A DNA stretch of 64,000 nt from Bacteroidaceae bacterium (GTDB lineage: Bacteria; Bacteroidota; Bacteroidia; Bacteroidales; Bacteroidaceae). The position numbers and the translations under genes were made by a program. The notes beneath the pieces are model-generated. The model was not told where the DNA came from. It worked only from the letters and a program-made list of their open reading frames with translations, and made no database searches. The stretch spans positions 124,001 through 188,000 of the forward strand of contig JAFWYF010000001.1 of NCBI GenBank assembly GCA_017522785.1, in the 5' to 3' direction. Positions 25,342 to 34,381 of the stretch are shown here, piece by piece (within the stretch, counting starts at the first letter, position 1; the number at the start of each line of letters is the position of its first letter).

Positions 25342-26994
25342 TTATTGGTATAAGTATCGTTTGATACTCTTCTTTGGAGTCTTTTCGAACTCTTCTTGCA
25401 TTATGCGTATGGTTGATATATGTTCGTATGATGGTATCTGCTGATTGAGCATCTTGCGAACCTCCTCCATCTTTGCTTCTATACCGTTCTCTTCAATACC
25501 AGCCTCTTTTAGAGCGTCGTGGTCGGGGAAAACAAGTCCAATAAATTTCTCTCCCTCCTGTATCACTAACGATTCTGCAACAAAAGGCATCTCATTTAAA
25601 CGTGCTTCAATCTCTTCGGGATATATATTCTGGCCGTTTGCTCCAAGTAACATGTTTTTGCAACGTCCTTTAATAAATAGATAACCATCCTTGTCTATAA
25701 TGCCAAGGTCGCCGGTATGATACCAACCCTCTTTGTCCAAAGTCTGTTCTGTTGCTTCGGGGTTTTTGTAATATCCGAGCATTACATTGGGACCACGTAC
25801 AATAATCTCTCCGGGAACATTCTCGGGGTCATTGCTCAACACTTTTACTTCCATGTTTATTGTTGCTCGTCCGCAACTACCCACCTTAGCCTCTTTCCAG
25901 TCGCTGTAACAAATTATTGGAGCGCACTCTGTTGCACCATATCCAACTGTAAATGGGAATTTTAAGCGATGTAGCAGTGCATCGATGTCGCTACTACATG
26001 CTGCGCCTCCTGCAATGACTGTTGTTACGTTGCCTCCAAATGCTTTGAGCATGCGTTTGCGTATCTTGCCATAGATAATATTGTTTATTCCCGGTATTTT
26101 TGTTGCAATGCGCATAATTGGTTTGTTGAGCTTTGGCAACACACTCTTACGAACAATTTTCTCAATAATAAGAGGTACGGCTATAACTGCAATAGGACGC
26201 ACCTTGCCAAATGCATCGAAAATAATACGAGGGCTGGGAGTACGTGTCAGGAAATATACTTGCACTCCGCGTGTGAGCTCGTAAAGGAACTCGAATGCCA
26301 TTCCATACATGTGTGCCATAGGAAGAATTGATAGCATTGTCATACCCGGTTTCATGGGTAAAGCTATTCTACCAAACATCATGTTATTGTATAGCGCACG
26401 ATAGGGAATAAGTACTCCCTTTGAGAATCCGCTTGTTCCCGATGTGTAGTTTATTATTGCTACCTCCTCGGGAGAGTCTTGGTGATACTTTATATCGGCC
26501 GATGTGAACCCATTGGGATAGGCCTCTTTGTATGCTTCCTCAATATTTGTATGTGCCTTGGTGAATTTCTCGTTACGGCTCATGGGCATAGAGAAATCCT
26601 CGATACGAATAACAGCTTCGAGTTCGGGCATTTCGTCGTAGTTCAATTGTGAACGATTTGAATCGCTTACAAATAGTAAACGTGAATCGGAATCATTTAC
26701 AATGTTATGCACATTATCCGATTTGAAATCGTGTAGAATGGGAACAGCTATTGCGCCATAAGTGAAAATAGATAGGAATGATATTCCCCAGTGAGCACTG
26801 TTTCTGCCACATACAGCAATGTGGTCGCCGGGTTTTATACCACTATTCTTGTAGAAAAGGTGTAATTTGGCAATTCGGCATGCAATATCTCCGTATGTGT
26901 ATGAACTACCTTTGTAGTCGGTTAAGGCACTATGCACCCAGTTGTCTTTAAAACTGTCGGCAAATAGCCTAATGAAACTTTGATTGTCAGGCAT
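25342..26994 (-). CDS. AMP-dependent acyl-CoA synthetase (long-chain type)
   Basis: The enzyme activates a fatty acid as acyl-AMP and transfers it to CoA. The 550-residue product shows the adenylation motifs in order: NYTSGTSGFSKGVL (P-loop), GYGATECAP, GWYHTGDLGIIDKDGYLFIKGR with the catalytic aspartate, NGQNIYPEEIEA, and a C-terminal KTPKKSIKRYLYQ holding the expected lysine. The group resembles FadD or long-chain acyl-CoA ligases of Bacteroidales, but chain length specificity cannot be told. It is monocistronic with its own promoter. Confidence 0.9.
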   Translation of the reverse strand: MPDNQSFIRLFADSFKDNWVHSALTDYKGSSYTYGDIACRIAKLHLFYKNSGIKPGDHIAVCGRNSAHWGISFLSIFTYGAIAVPILHDFKSDNVHNIVNDSDSRLLFVSDSNRSQLNYDEMPELEAVIRIEDFSMPMSRNEKFTKAHTNIEEAYKEAYPNGFTSADIKYHQDSPEEVAIINYTSGTSGFSKGVLIPYRALYNNMMFGRIALPMKPGMTMLSILPMAHMYGMAFEFLYELTRGVQVYFLTRTPSPRIIFDAFGKVRPIAVIAVPLIIEKIVRKSVLPKLNKPIMRIATKIPGINNIIYGKIRKRMLKAFGGNVTTVIAGGAACSSDIDALLHRLKFPFTVGYGATECAPIICYSDWKEAKVGSCGRATINMEVKVLSNDPENVPGEIIVRGPNVMLGYYKNPEATEQTLDKEGWYHTGDLGIIDKDGYLFIKGRCKNMLLGANGQNIYPEEIEARLNEMPFVAESLVIQEGEKFIGLVFPDHDALKEAGIEENGIEAKMEEVRKMLNQQIPSYEHISTIRIMQEEFEKTPKKSIKRYLYQ

Positions 26995-27046
26995 AGATTG
27001 TTTATGTTAGATTGTTAGATTGTTCTTTATGTGATTGTTTGCGATG

Positions 27047-27079
27047 CGAAGTTAATACTTATTTTGTGAAAATCACAAA
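27047..27079 (-). promoter_or_regulatory. Promoter of the acyl-CoA synthetase gene
   Basis: On the minus strand TTTG (27076-27079), a 21-base spacer and TAACTTCG (27047-27054) fit the Bacteroides pattern, 52 bases before the start. Confidence 0.65.
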
Positions 27080-27164
27080 TAAAAAATAAAATTTTTGCAC
27101 AAAAAGGGGTGTTTTGTGCAAAAATGTATGTATGTTTACTCAAAATAGGGGTTTTTAGTGGTCA

Positions 27165-27839
27165 TTATATCTCGGGGCTTCCAAAGATATCTGAACCGAT
27201 ACGTATATGGGTACTTCCGTTTGCAATGGCAATTTTATAGTCATCGCTCATGCCTGCCGATATTATACCGAAGCTATCGTCGTCGGCAAAATATTTCAAT
27301 TTGATTTCGTCGAATAACTGTTTTACTGTGGCAAATTCATTTGTAATTTGTTCGCTATTATCTGTGTTGCTGGCCATACACATAACGCCTCTTAATTCAA
27401 TGTTATGCATATTACGCCATTCGCCACCTGCAAGCATGGCAAGACACTCGTTGGGGGTGAACCCAAATTTTGTCTCTTCTTGTGCTATATGAATTTGCAG
27501 CAAGCATGGAATTTTGCGCCCAACTTTTGCTCCTTGTTTATCTATCTCTTGCAAAAGACGAAGGCTGTCTACACTATGAATAAGGTGAACAAAGGGTGCA
27601 ATATATTTTATTTTGTTACTTTGAAGATGACCAATGAAATGCCATTTTATGTCATTGGGCAGTTCTTCTCTTTTAATGCGCAGGTCTTGTGCTTTGCTCT
27701 CACCAAAATCTCTTTGACCAGCACTGTAGGCAGCCTCAATAGCCTCTTTAGGGTGATATTTGGACACAGCTATTAGTGTTACTCCTTTTGGGAGTAACGC
27801 ATGTAACTCTTTAATCTTATCTGCAATATCAGCCCTCAT
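27165..27839 (-). CDS. YggS family pyridoxal-phosphate homeostasis protein
   Basis: YggS/PLPBP proteins bind pyridoxal 5'-phosphate and help balance B6 vitamers; they have no known catalytic activity. The 224-residue product has the PLP lysine in LIAVSKYHP, then GQRDFGESKAQDL, the WHFIGHLQSNKIKYI motif, and the phosphate-binding SAGMSDDYKIAIANGSTHIRIGSDIFG end. Its start overlaps the end of the upstream DUF4494 gene by 11 bases, indicating a two-gene operon. Confidence 0.92.
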   Translation of the reverse strand: MRADIADKIKELHALLPKGVTLIAVSKYHPKEAIEAAYSAGQRDFGESKAQDLRIKREELPNDIKWHFIGHLQSNKIKYIAPFVHLIHSVDSLRLLQEIDKQGAKVGRKIPCLLQIHIAQEETKFGFTPNECLAMLAGGEWRNMHNIELRGVMCMASNTDNSEQITNEFATVKQLFDEIKLKYFADDDSFGIISAGMSDDYKIAIANGSTHIRIGSDIFGSPEI

Positions 27840-28266
27840 AAGGGAAAATATCTACAATGGGACTCTCATTTACAGCAGCAAGGTCGTAGTTCATTATAGA
27901 GTCTTCCATGTGTTTTGTAAGACGTTTTACAGCACCTGCTACATCCTCTGCTTTAACCAATATTACAACCGATGTCTTTTTCTCTTTTGCACTTACCTCA
28001 TCAATAGTGAGCATAACTATTTTACATTTGAACCATTTGTCGGCATTTTCATCATCGGTATTTACAAGCTCATTGTATTTTGTGCGTTCCATCTTGTTAA
28101 TATCGAATGAGCCTGTTACTTGTGGCTGTAACTCCATAGTAAGTCGTTTTTCAACCTCGGTATATGAGAAAGCCTGAGTCAGATAAACCTCATTTACTTT
28201 TGTGTTCAATCCTTTTTCGCCTGCACGTTCGTATGTTACTTTACATTCAAACCAACTAAGTGTCAT
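27829..28266 (-). CDS. DUF4494 domain protein
   Basis: The 145-residue protein belongs to a small family known mainly in Bacteroidales. It begins with MTLSWFECKVTYERAGEKGLNTKVNEVYLTQAFSYTEVEKRL, the signature of the family, and is predicted soluble with mixed alpha and beta structure. Function is unknown. It is the first gene of the operon with yggS, downstream of a TATCTTCG -7 element at 28320-28327. Confidence 0.85.
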   Translation of the reverse strand: MTLSWFECKVTYERAGEKGLNTKVNEVYLTQAFSYTEVEKRLTMELQPQVTGSFDINKMERTKYNELVNTDDENADKWFKCKIVMLTIDEVSAKEKKTSVVILVKAEDVAGAVKRLTKHMEDSIMNYDLAAVNESPIVDIFPYEG

Positions 28267-28319
28267 AATTCTATATTGTTTAATTGTTGTGATGGGAAAT
28301 TTTTGTTTTTAAATTTCTG

Positions 28320-28327
28320 CGAAGATA
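28320..28327 (-). promoter_or_regulatory. -7 element of the DUF4494-yggS operon
   Basis: TATCTTCG on the minus strand lies 53 bases before the DUF4494 start. The -33 element is not clear. Confidence 0.45.
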
Positions 28328-28424
28328 ACAAATGAAAACCGTTATTTTCGTTTTTTTTGAAAGAAAACTTCTGTTATAAATGTAAAAAAATATAATTCAT
28401 CAATAGTATTAAACCATTCATGGT

Positions 28425-28455
28425 TTTGTTCTTTTGTCGTTTTATGCTATCTTCG
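28425..28455 (+). promoter_or_regulatory. Promoter of the nitroreductase-maf operon
   Basis: TTTG (28425-28428), a 19-base spacer and TATCTTCG (28448-28455) fit the Bacteroides pattern and lie 19 bases before the nitroreductase start. Confidence 0.72.
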
Positions 28456-28474
28456 CAATCAAAAGAAATTTGAT

Positions 28475-29011
28475 ATGGAAAGTTTTCTTGAACTATTGAA
28501 GAAAAGGCGCAGTTGTCGTCGCTTTACCGATGAACCGGTAGACGAAAATGCAGTATGTAATATAATGAAAGCGGCATTGATGTCGCCATCGGGACATCGA
28601 ATAAATCCTTGGGAATTTGTTCTTGTAGAGGATAAAGAGATGCTGAAAAATCTTTCGGTAAGCAAAGTTGCCGGAGCACAATTGCTCGAAGGTGCAGCAA
28701 TGGCTATTGTTGTAGTTGCCGATACAACCAAAAGCGATGTGTGGGTGGAAGATTGCTCAATTGCAACAATACTCATGCAGTTGGCAGCCGAAGAGATGGG
28801 ACTCGGTAGTTGTTGGGTACAGATTCGTTTGCGAAAAGATTCAGAAGGTGGTTCTGCCGAACAAAATGTGAAAACATTATTACAGTTGCCTGAGCATTAT
28901 GCAGTGCTCTCAATTCTGGGAGTAGGGCACAAAGAACGTGAGAGCAAACCGTTTGATGAGGATAAAATGCAGTGGGAAAAGGTGCATGTTGAACGATTCG
29001 GAGAAAAATAA
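28475..29011 (+). CDS. Nitroreductase family flavoprotein
   Basis: Nitroreductase-fold proteins bind FMN and reduce nitro compounds or quinones with NAD(P)H. The 178-residue product has the FMN-phosphate site in LKKRRSCRRFTDEPVD, the SPSGHRINPWEFVLV segment and GLGSCWVQIR. The true substrate is unknown. It heads a tight operon: the next gene begins 26 bases before its stop. Confidence 0.87.
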   Translation: MESFLELLKKRRSCRRFTDEPVDENAVCNIMKAALMSPSGHRINPWEFVLVEDKEMLKNLSVSKVAGAQLLEGAAMAIVVVADTTKSDVWVEDCSIATILMQLAAEEMGLGSCWVQIRLRKDSEGGSAEQNVKTLLQLPEHYAVLSILGVGHKERESKPFDEDKMQWEKVHVERFGEK

Positions 29012-29780
29012 AAGAAGAATAGCTCTGGTTGGAGCAGGTAACGTTGCAACATCGCTTGCTTTGGCATTGCAAAATGCAGGGGAAACAATTGTCGCAGTAT
29101 GGAGTCGTTCGAATGAGTCGGCCATGTTGTTAGGTAAGCGTCTTGAGTGTTCTTTCACTACAGAAGTAGAATTGTTGCCCGATGCCGATATTGTAATAAT
29201 AACAGTAACAGATACTGCGCTACCTGCTGTTGCTCGTGATGTAGCCAAACACTACCCCAAAGCACTTGTGGTGCACACTGCCGGTAGTATCCCTATGTCT
29301 CTTTTGTATGAATCGGGCTTCAAATATTACGGGGTCTTCTATCCAATGCAAACATTCAGTAAGGCACGTATTGTAGATTTTTCAACAGTAAGTCTGTTTG
29401 TGGAAGCATGCAATAAAGAGGCGCTTGAAATGTTAAAATCTCTAGCCGGTAAACTTACTGACAAGGTCTACTCAGTTACAAGCGAACAACGGCGCTATCT
29501 GCATCTTGCAGCAGTGTTTGCTTGCAATTTTGTAAATGCTTCATATTCTATGGCTGCAGAACTGCTGGAACAGAACGGGTTGCCTTTCGATGCAATGTTG
29601 CCACTGATTGACGAGACAGCAAGGAAAGTGCACAATTTGCAACCACGAGACGCGCAAACCGGTCCGGCACAACGCGGAGATAATACCGTAATGTCGCAAC
29701 AACGTGAATTGCTCGATGAAGATTTTCGTCGGGTATATGATATTATGAGTGAGTATATACAAAAAAACAGACATATATGA
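28986..29780 (+). CDS. Rossmann-fold DUF2520 oxidoreductase-like protein
   Basis: The 264-residue protein has an N-terminal NAD(P)-binding fold ([18 protein letters not shown]) and a C-terminal helical DUF2520 domain with [26 protein letters not shown] and TGPAQRGD. The family resembles ketopantoate reductase and F420-dependent reductases, but its reaction is not known. The frame opens earlier at 28938; the ATG at 28986 gives the normal N-terminus. It overlaps both neighbours, by 26 and four bases. Confidence 0.85.
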   Translation: MLNDSEKNKRRIALVGAGNVATSLALALQNAGETIVAVWSRSNESAMLLGKRLECSFTTEVELLPDADIVIITVTDTALPAVARDVAKHYPKALVVHTAGSIPMSLLYESGFKYYGVFYPMQTFSKARIVDFSTVSLFVEACNKEALEMLKSLAGKLTDKVYSVTSEQRRYLHLAAVFACNFVNASYSMAAELLEQNGLPFDAMLPLIDETARKVHNLQPRDAQTGPAQRGDNTVMSQQRELLDEDFRRVYDIMSEYIQKNRHI

Positions 29781-30295
29781 TAAACTACGATTTAAAAAAG
29801 ATAAAGGCTATTGTATTCGATGTAGATGGTGTGCTAAGCAAGGAGACAATCCCAATGCATCCAAGTGGAGAACCTATGCGCACTGTTAATATAAAAGATG
29901 GATATGCGTTGCAATTGGCTGTTAAAGCGGGGTTGCATATTGCAATTATCACAGGTGCTCGTGTAGAAGCTGTCAGGGTTCGTTATAATGGACTCGGAAT
30001 AAAAGATGTATATATTGGTGCATCAATCAAAAGAGTCTGTTTCGAAGAATTACTGGAAAAATATAATCTCCAGCCCGATGAGGTGCTTTATATGGGTGAT
30101 GATATACCCGATTACGAAGTTATGCAAATGTGTGGCTTGCCATGTGCCCCGGCCGATGCAGCAGTGGAAATAAAGGAAATTTCTAAATATATTTCTCCAC
30201 GTTGTGGTGGCGAAGGTTGTGGACGCGATGTTATAGAGCAGGTTATGCGTGCACAGGGTAAGTGGATGGACAAGGCAAATGCTTTTGGATGGTAA
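29777..30295 (+). CDS. KdsC-like HAD phosphatase
   Basis: KdsC removes phosphate from KDO-8-phosphate in the synthesis of the inner core sugar of lipopolysaccharide. The 172-residue product has the HAD motif [11 protein letters not shown], the second motif [13 protein letters not shown], a lysine at ASIKRV, and [10 protein letters not shown] as the metal-binding motif, with no cap domain, as in KdsC. The start overlaps the previous stop (ATGA), so translation is coupled. The specific substrate is inferred from the family. Confidence 0.87.
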   Translation: MINYDLKKIKAIVFDVDGVLSKETIPMHPSGEPMRTVNIKDGYALQLAVKAGLHIAIITGARVEAVRVRYNGLGIKDVYIGASIKRVCFEELLEKYNLQPDEVLYMGDDIPDYEVMQMCGLPCAPADAAVEIKEISKYISPRCGGEGCGRDVIEQVMRAQGKWMDKANAFGW

Positions 30296-30302
30296 TTTAG
30301 TT

Positions 30303-30887
30303 ATGCTTGATAATCTAAAAAAATATAAAGTGGTGCTTGCATCGGCTTCGCCACGTCGTCGTGAACTTATGCAAGGGTTGGATATTCCTTTTGAGGTGCG
30401 TTCATTACCCGATGTCGATGAGTCTTTTCCACAGGAACTGCAAGGCGGAGATATTCCTCTTTATATTTCCCAAATAAAGGCCAATGCCTATCGTCCATTT
30501 ATGGACGATGATGAACTTATAATCACAGCCGATACAATTGTTTGGCTCGACGGGACTGCTCTTGGTAAACCAATTGATGAGGAAGATGCACGACGTATGT
30601 TGCATAATATGTCGGGTAAGACACACTCGGTTTACACAGGAGTTACAATAACAACCAAAAACGAACAACGTAGTTTTGTGGCATGTTCCGATGTCTTGTT
30701 CGCTTCTCTTTCCGATGAGGAAGTAGATTATTATATAAATAAATATTCTCCAATGGATAAGGCCGGTGCTTATGGTGTGCAGGAATGGATTGGATACATA
30801 GGAATAGAAAAAATTGAAGGTTCCTATTTTAATGTAATGGGCTTGCCGGTTCAAAGGCTCTATGGCGAACTGAAAAAGATATCTTAA
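30303..30887 (+). CDS. maf: Maf family nucleotide pyrophosphatase
   Basis: Maf proteins hydrolyse non-canonical or pyrimidine nucleoside triphosphates and have been linked to septum formation. The 194-residue protein has VVLASASPRRRELM, the catalytic EEL-like region DDELIITADTIVWLDG, LGKP and DKAGAYGVQEW. The frame starts at 30249 but the conserved N-terminus begins at the ATG at 30303, seven bases after the kdsC-like gene. It closes the four-gene operon. Confidence 0.93.
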   Translation: MLDNLKKYKVVLASASPRRRELMQGLDIPFEVRSLPDVDESFPQELQGGDIPLYISQIKANAYRPFMDDDELIITADTIVWLDGTALGKPIDEEDARRMLHNMSGKTHSVYTGVTITTKNEQRSFVACSDVLFASLSDEEVDYYINKYSPMDKAGAYGVQEWIGYIGIEKIEGSYFNVMGLPVQRLYGELKKIS

Positions 30888-30960
30888 GGAGGCTTGTATT
30901 TGCTGTTTTTACAAAAAGTATAGAATTTTCTCGATTTTGATGAAAAAATATATAAAAAAG

Positions 30961-30991
30961 TGTTGTATTTAAAATGTTTTGTATATATTCG
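30961..30991 (+). promoter_or_regulatory. Probable promoter of the his operon
   Basis: TGTTG (30961-30965), 18 bases and TATATTCG (30984-30991) resemble the Bacteroides promoter with changes. It lies 22 bases before the leader peptide start and upstream of the attenuator-like terminator. Confidence 0.5.
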
Positions 30992-31013
30992 CGACATAAA
31001 TATAGAAAATAGA

Positions 31014-31067
31014 ATGAAACAAATTTGCAGACATCATCACCACCATTTGCATCCTTTTACATCATAA
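31014..31067 (+). CDS. hisL: Histidine operon leader peptide
   Basis: A 17-codon reading frame encodes MKQICRHHHHHLHPFTS, with five histidine codons in a row and a sixth two codons later. It stands between a promoter and an intrinsic terminator, 100 bases before hisG. This is the arrangement of a transcription attenuator in which ribosome stalling at histidine codons, when charged tRNA-His is scarce, favours read-through. The 31027-31032 region can pair with 31083-31088 (TGTCTG), as expected for the pause hairpin. The mechanism is inferred from enteric precedent. Confidence 0.85.
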   Translation: MKQICRHHHHHLHPFTS

Positions 31068-31105
31068 AGGGTTAGTGCGGTGTGTCTGTATTTTATTGAT
31101 ATATG

Positions 31106-31150
31106 ACGGAAGCCTTCCCTAGAGTGTAAGGTTTCCGTTTTATTTTTTAA
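31106..31150 (+). terminator. Attenuator terminator before hisG
   Basis: An 11-bp stem with one G-U pair (31106-31116 with 31128-31138) and an 11-base loop is followed by TTATTTTTTAATAAT. It lies after hisL and 30 bases before hisG, so it would end transcription before the structural genes. Confidence 0.85.
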
Positions 31151-31167
31151 TAATAAAAACAAAATAT

Positions 31168-32019
31168 ATGCTAAGAATTGCAATACAAACAAAAGGGCGT
31201 TTGAACGAACAGAGTTTGGGACTTTTGCGAGAAGCAGGAGTTACTATCAGAGAGGAAAAAAGAAAATTCCTTATGCGTGCCGCCGATTTCCCTGTAGAGA
31301 TTCTCTTTTTGCGTGATGATGATATACCACAAACTGTTTCAATGGGTGCAGCTGATTTGGGAATAGTTGGTTATAACGAGGTTGCAGAGAGAGGCTACAA
31401 TGTTGAAATTCTGCAAAAATTGGGCTTTGGTGGTTGTCGCATATCGTTGGCTATTCCCAAAACAGAGAAGTACGAGGGACTCTCTTATTTCAATGGTAAA
31501 CGTATCGCAACATCCTATCCCAATGTCCTGCAACGCTTTTTTGACGAAAAGGGTATCAATGCAAAAATACATACAATAACAGGTTCTGTTGAAATTGCCC
31601 CGGCTGCAGGGCTGGCCGATGCTATTTTTGATATAGTATCTTCTGGGGGAACTCTTATATCCAATGGCCTTGTAGAGGTGGAACAGATATTGCAATCGGA
31701 GGCAGTGCTCATAGGTACTCCCGGCTTGAGCGAAGAGAAGATGGCAGTAGCACGCCAGTTAATGTCGCGTTTCGAATCTGTGCAAAAAGGGTATGGAAAA
31801 AAATATCTGTTACTGAATATTCCAATGTCGGCACTCGATGAGGCTGTAAAAATATTGCCTGCAATGCGTAGCCCGACAGTGATACCGCTTGCACAAAAAG
31901 ATTGGTGTTCAATGCAAACTGTAGTGGATGAATCTGTTTTGTGGAGTACAATAGAGAAGCTAAAGGCAATAGGTGCCGAGGATATTTTGGTGCTTGCTCT
32001 CGAAAAAATAGTATTGTAA
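31168..32019 (+). CDS. hisG: ATP phosphoribosyltransferase (long form)
   Basis: HisG joins ATP and PRPP in the first and feedback-controlled step of histidine synthesis. The 283-residue length fits the long form with a C-terminal ACT-like regulatory domain (about 215-283), which does not need HisZ. Visible motifs are MLRIAIQTKGRLNEQS, ADLGIVGYNEV, CRISLAIP and the PRPP-binding IFDIVSSGGTLISNGL. It is the first structural gene of the operon. Confidence 0.97.
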   Translation: MLRIAIQTKGRLNEQSLGLLREAGVTIREEKRKFLMRAADFPVEILFLRDDDIPQTVSMGAADLGIVGYNEVAERGYNVEILQKLGFGGCRISLAIPKTEKYEGLSYFNGKRIATSYPNVLQRFFDEKGINAKIHTITGSVEIAPAAGLADAIFDIVSSGGTLISNGLVEVEQILQSEAVLIGTPGLSEEKMAVARQLMSRFESVQKGYGKKYLLLNIPMSALDEAVKILPAMRSPTVIPLAQKDWCSMQTVVDESVLWSTIEKLKAIGAEDILVLALEKIVL

Positions 32020-32036
32020 GAAACCGTTTCTTAAAT

Positions 32037-33347
32037 ATGAAACAGATGATAAAGAGATATATAAATCCGGAACGTAATGAGTGGAAAGCACTTACAGAGC
32101 GTTGCTTGTCCGATGATGCCGATATAAAAAATCGTGTTGATGATATAATTGAACAGGTGAAAAATGGTGGCGATGATGCTATTCGTCGTCTGGTTAGTAG
32201 TATAGATAATGTGGAACTTGAATCTTTGGAGGTTTCCGAGGAGGAGCGTCGTGAGGCTTTTGAACTCGTACCACAGGAATTGAAGGATGCAATCTCAAAG
32301 GCTGTACGAAATATTACGCTTTTTCATGCTGCGCAACGTTTCGAGCCTGTACGTGTTGAAACAGTACCGGGTGTGCTATGTGTTCAACGTGCAGTTCCTA
32401 TCAAACGGGTTGGTCTTTATGTGCCGGGTGGCACTGCACCTCTTTTTTCAACAGTGCTCATGCTTGCTGTACCGGCAAAGGTCGCAGGTTGCGAAGAGAT
32501 AATTTTATGTACACCGGCAAACAAAGAGGGCAAGGTTGCTCCTGCAGTGTTGTTTGCCTCTATGGTGTGTGGTGTTCATAGAGTTTTTAAGGTTGGTGGA
32601 GCACAGGCTGTAGCGGCTATGGCATACGGTACAGATACAATACCTGCGGTAGATAAAATTTTTGGTCCCGGAAACAGATATGTAACAAAGGCAAAAGAGA
32701 GCGTGAGTAGCAAGGTGGCAATTGATATGCCCGCAGGTCCCTCCGAAGTTCTTGTCATGGCCGATGATACAGCAGTTCCCTCTTTTGTGGCAAGCGATTT
32801 GTTGTCGCAAGCAGAGCATGGTACCGATTCTCAAGCAATTCTGGTGTGCTCTAGTGAAGAAATTGCAGATGCTGTATCGGCAGAGGTGGCACGTCAAATA
32901 GAGCTACTTCCTCGCAAAGAACTTGCCTTGAAGTCATTGGAGAATAGTAGAATAATAGTACTCTCAACTGCCGATGATAGAATAGAGTTTGTAAACTTAT
33001 ATGCTCCTGAACATCTCATTATTTCCACCCATGATGCGTGGGGTGTGTCGGCTCGCATAACAGCTGCCGGTAGTGTGTTTATAGGAAACTACTCCCCTGA
33101 GAGTGCCGGTGATTATGCATCGGGAACAAATCATACATTGCCTACATCGGGATGGGCGCGTTCACATAGTGGGGTGAATCTCGATAGTTTTGTGCGAAAA
33201 ATAACCTATCAGGAATTGACTTCCGAAGGCATGAATTCATTAGGCAAGGTAATTGTTGAGATGGCACGTGCCGAAGGCTTGGATGCTCATGCCAATGCCG
33301 CACTTTTAAGAATGGAGAATATAAAAGATGCAAAAGATGAAAATTGA
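32037..33347 (+). CDS. hisD: Histidinol dehydrogenase
   Basis: HisD oxidises histidinol to histidine in the last two steps, using NAD and zinc. The 436-residue product has KRVGLYVPGGTAPLFSTVLM, the PGNRYVTKAKE segment, DMPAGPSEVLVMAD, LLSQAEHGTDSQ and the YAPEHL and HTLPTSGWARSHSGV segments with the conserved histidines. The frame is open back to 31941 inside hisG; the ATG at 32037 gives the normal N-terminus, 17 bases after hisG. Confidence 0.96.
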   Translation: MKQMIKRYINPERNEWKALTERCLSDDADIKNRVDDIIEQVKNGGDDAIRRLVSSIDNVELESLEVSEEERREAFELVPQELKDAISKAVRNITLFHAAQRFEPVRVETVPGVLCVQRAVPIKRVGLYVPGGTAPLFSTVLMLAVPAKVAGCEEIILCTPANKEGKVAPAVLFASMVCGVHRVFKVGGAQAVAAMAYGTDTIPAVDKIFGPGNRYVTKAKESVSSKVAIDMPAGPSEVLVMADDTAVPSFVASDLLSQAEHGTDSQAILVCSSEEIADAVSAEVARQIELLPRKELALKSLENSRIIVLSTADDRIEFVNLYAPEHLIISTHDAWGVSARITAAGSVFIGNYSPESAGDYASGTNHTLPTSGWARSHSGVNLDSFVRKITYQELTSEGMNSLGKVIVEMARAEGLDAHANAALLRMENIKDAKDEN

Positions 33348-34374
33348 GGATGTATTGCGCTTAGTGCGTAAAAATATATCAGGCTTGGCTCCTTACTCTA
33401 CAGCACGTGATGAGTATAAAGGGGCTTTAGGTGTTTTTCTGGATGCTAACGAAAATCCCTTTGAGAATGGATATAATCGTTACCCCGACCCTAGGCAACA
33501 GAAACTGAAAGAGATAATATCCAATATAAAGTCTGTGCCGGCGGAGCAAATATTTGTGGGCAATGGTAGTGATGAGGCTATAGACTTGTGCTATCGCATC
33601 TTTTGTGAGCCTCGTGTAGATAATGTAGTAACCATTTCTCCTACTTACGGAATGTATCGTGTGGCAGCCGATATAAACGATGTTGAGGTACGCGAGGTTG
33701 CACTGAACTCCGATTTCTCTTTGCCAATAGAGCAATTGTTGGCAACATGTGATGAACACACGAAGCTAATGTTTGTATGTTCGCCTAACAATCCTTCGGG
33801 GAATATTTATCCTATCGAGCAGATAAAACAACTTTTGGATAGCTTTTCGGGTATTCTTGTTGTAGATGAGGCGTATATAGATTTTGCTAATCAGAATAGT
33901 GTGGCAACTTTATTATCTGAATACAAAAATCTCATAGTGTTACAGACGCTCTCTAAAGCCTATGGACTTGCCGCACTACGTTTGGGCTTGGCGTTTGCTG
34001 ATGAATCTGTTATGCAACTGTTTGCAAAGGTGAAATATCCTTATAACATAAATTTGGCAGGAATGGAGCAGGCTGCTGTCTTGTTGAAACGTGATGTTCG
34101 TGCCGAAATCGAGAAATTGAAAAATGAGCGTGAACGTCTGTCGGCGGAACTTGTAAATATACCGGGTGTGTTGCATGTGTATCCATCCGATGCAAATTTT
34201 ATTCTTGTAAAAATAGAGAATGCTCGCGATGTGTATGATTTTTTGATAGCACAACAAATAATAGTACGCGACCGTTCGCATGTGCCGGGTTGCGAAGATT
34301 GTCTAAGAATTACAGTTGGAACTCCTGCCGAAAACGAACGTTTGATAGCAGTTATGAAGAACCGAGATAAATAA
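33328..34374 (+). CDS. hisC: Histidinol-phosphate aminotransferase
   Basis: HisC is a class I/II PLP aminotransferase that converts imidazole-acetol phosphate to histidinol phosphate. The 348-residue protein has LDANENPFENG, FVGNGSDEAIDL, MFVCSPNNPSGN, VVDEAYIDFA and the PLP lysine in TLSKAYGLAALRLG. Its start overlaps hisD by 20 bases; a second ATG three codons later (33337) is possible. Confidence 0.96.
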   Translation: MQKMKIEDVLRLVRKNISGLAPYSTARDEYKGALGVFLDANENPFENGYNRYPDPRQQKLKEIISNIKSVPAEQIFVGNGSDEAIDLCYRIFCEPRVDNVVTISPTYGMYRVAADINDVEVREVALNSDFSLPIEQLLATCDEHTKLMFVCSPNNPSGNIYPIEQIKQLLDSFSGILVVDEAYIDFANQNSVATLLSEYKNLIVLQTLSKAYGLAALRLGLAFADESVMQLFAKVKYPYNINLAGMEQAAVLLKRDVRAEIEKLKNERERLSAELVNIPGVLHVYPSDANFILVKIENARDVYDFLIAQQIIVRDRSHVPGCEDCLRITVGTPAENERLIAVMKNRDK

Positions 34375-34381
34375 TTTCTAT

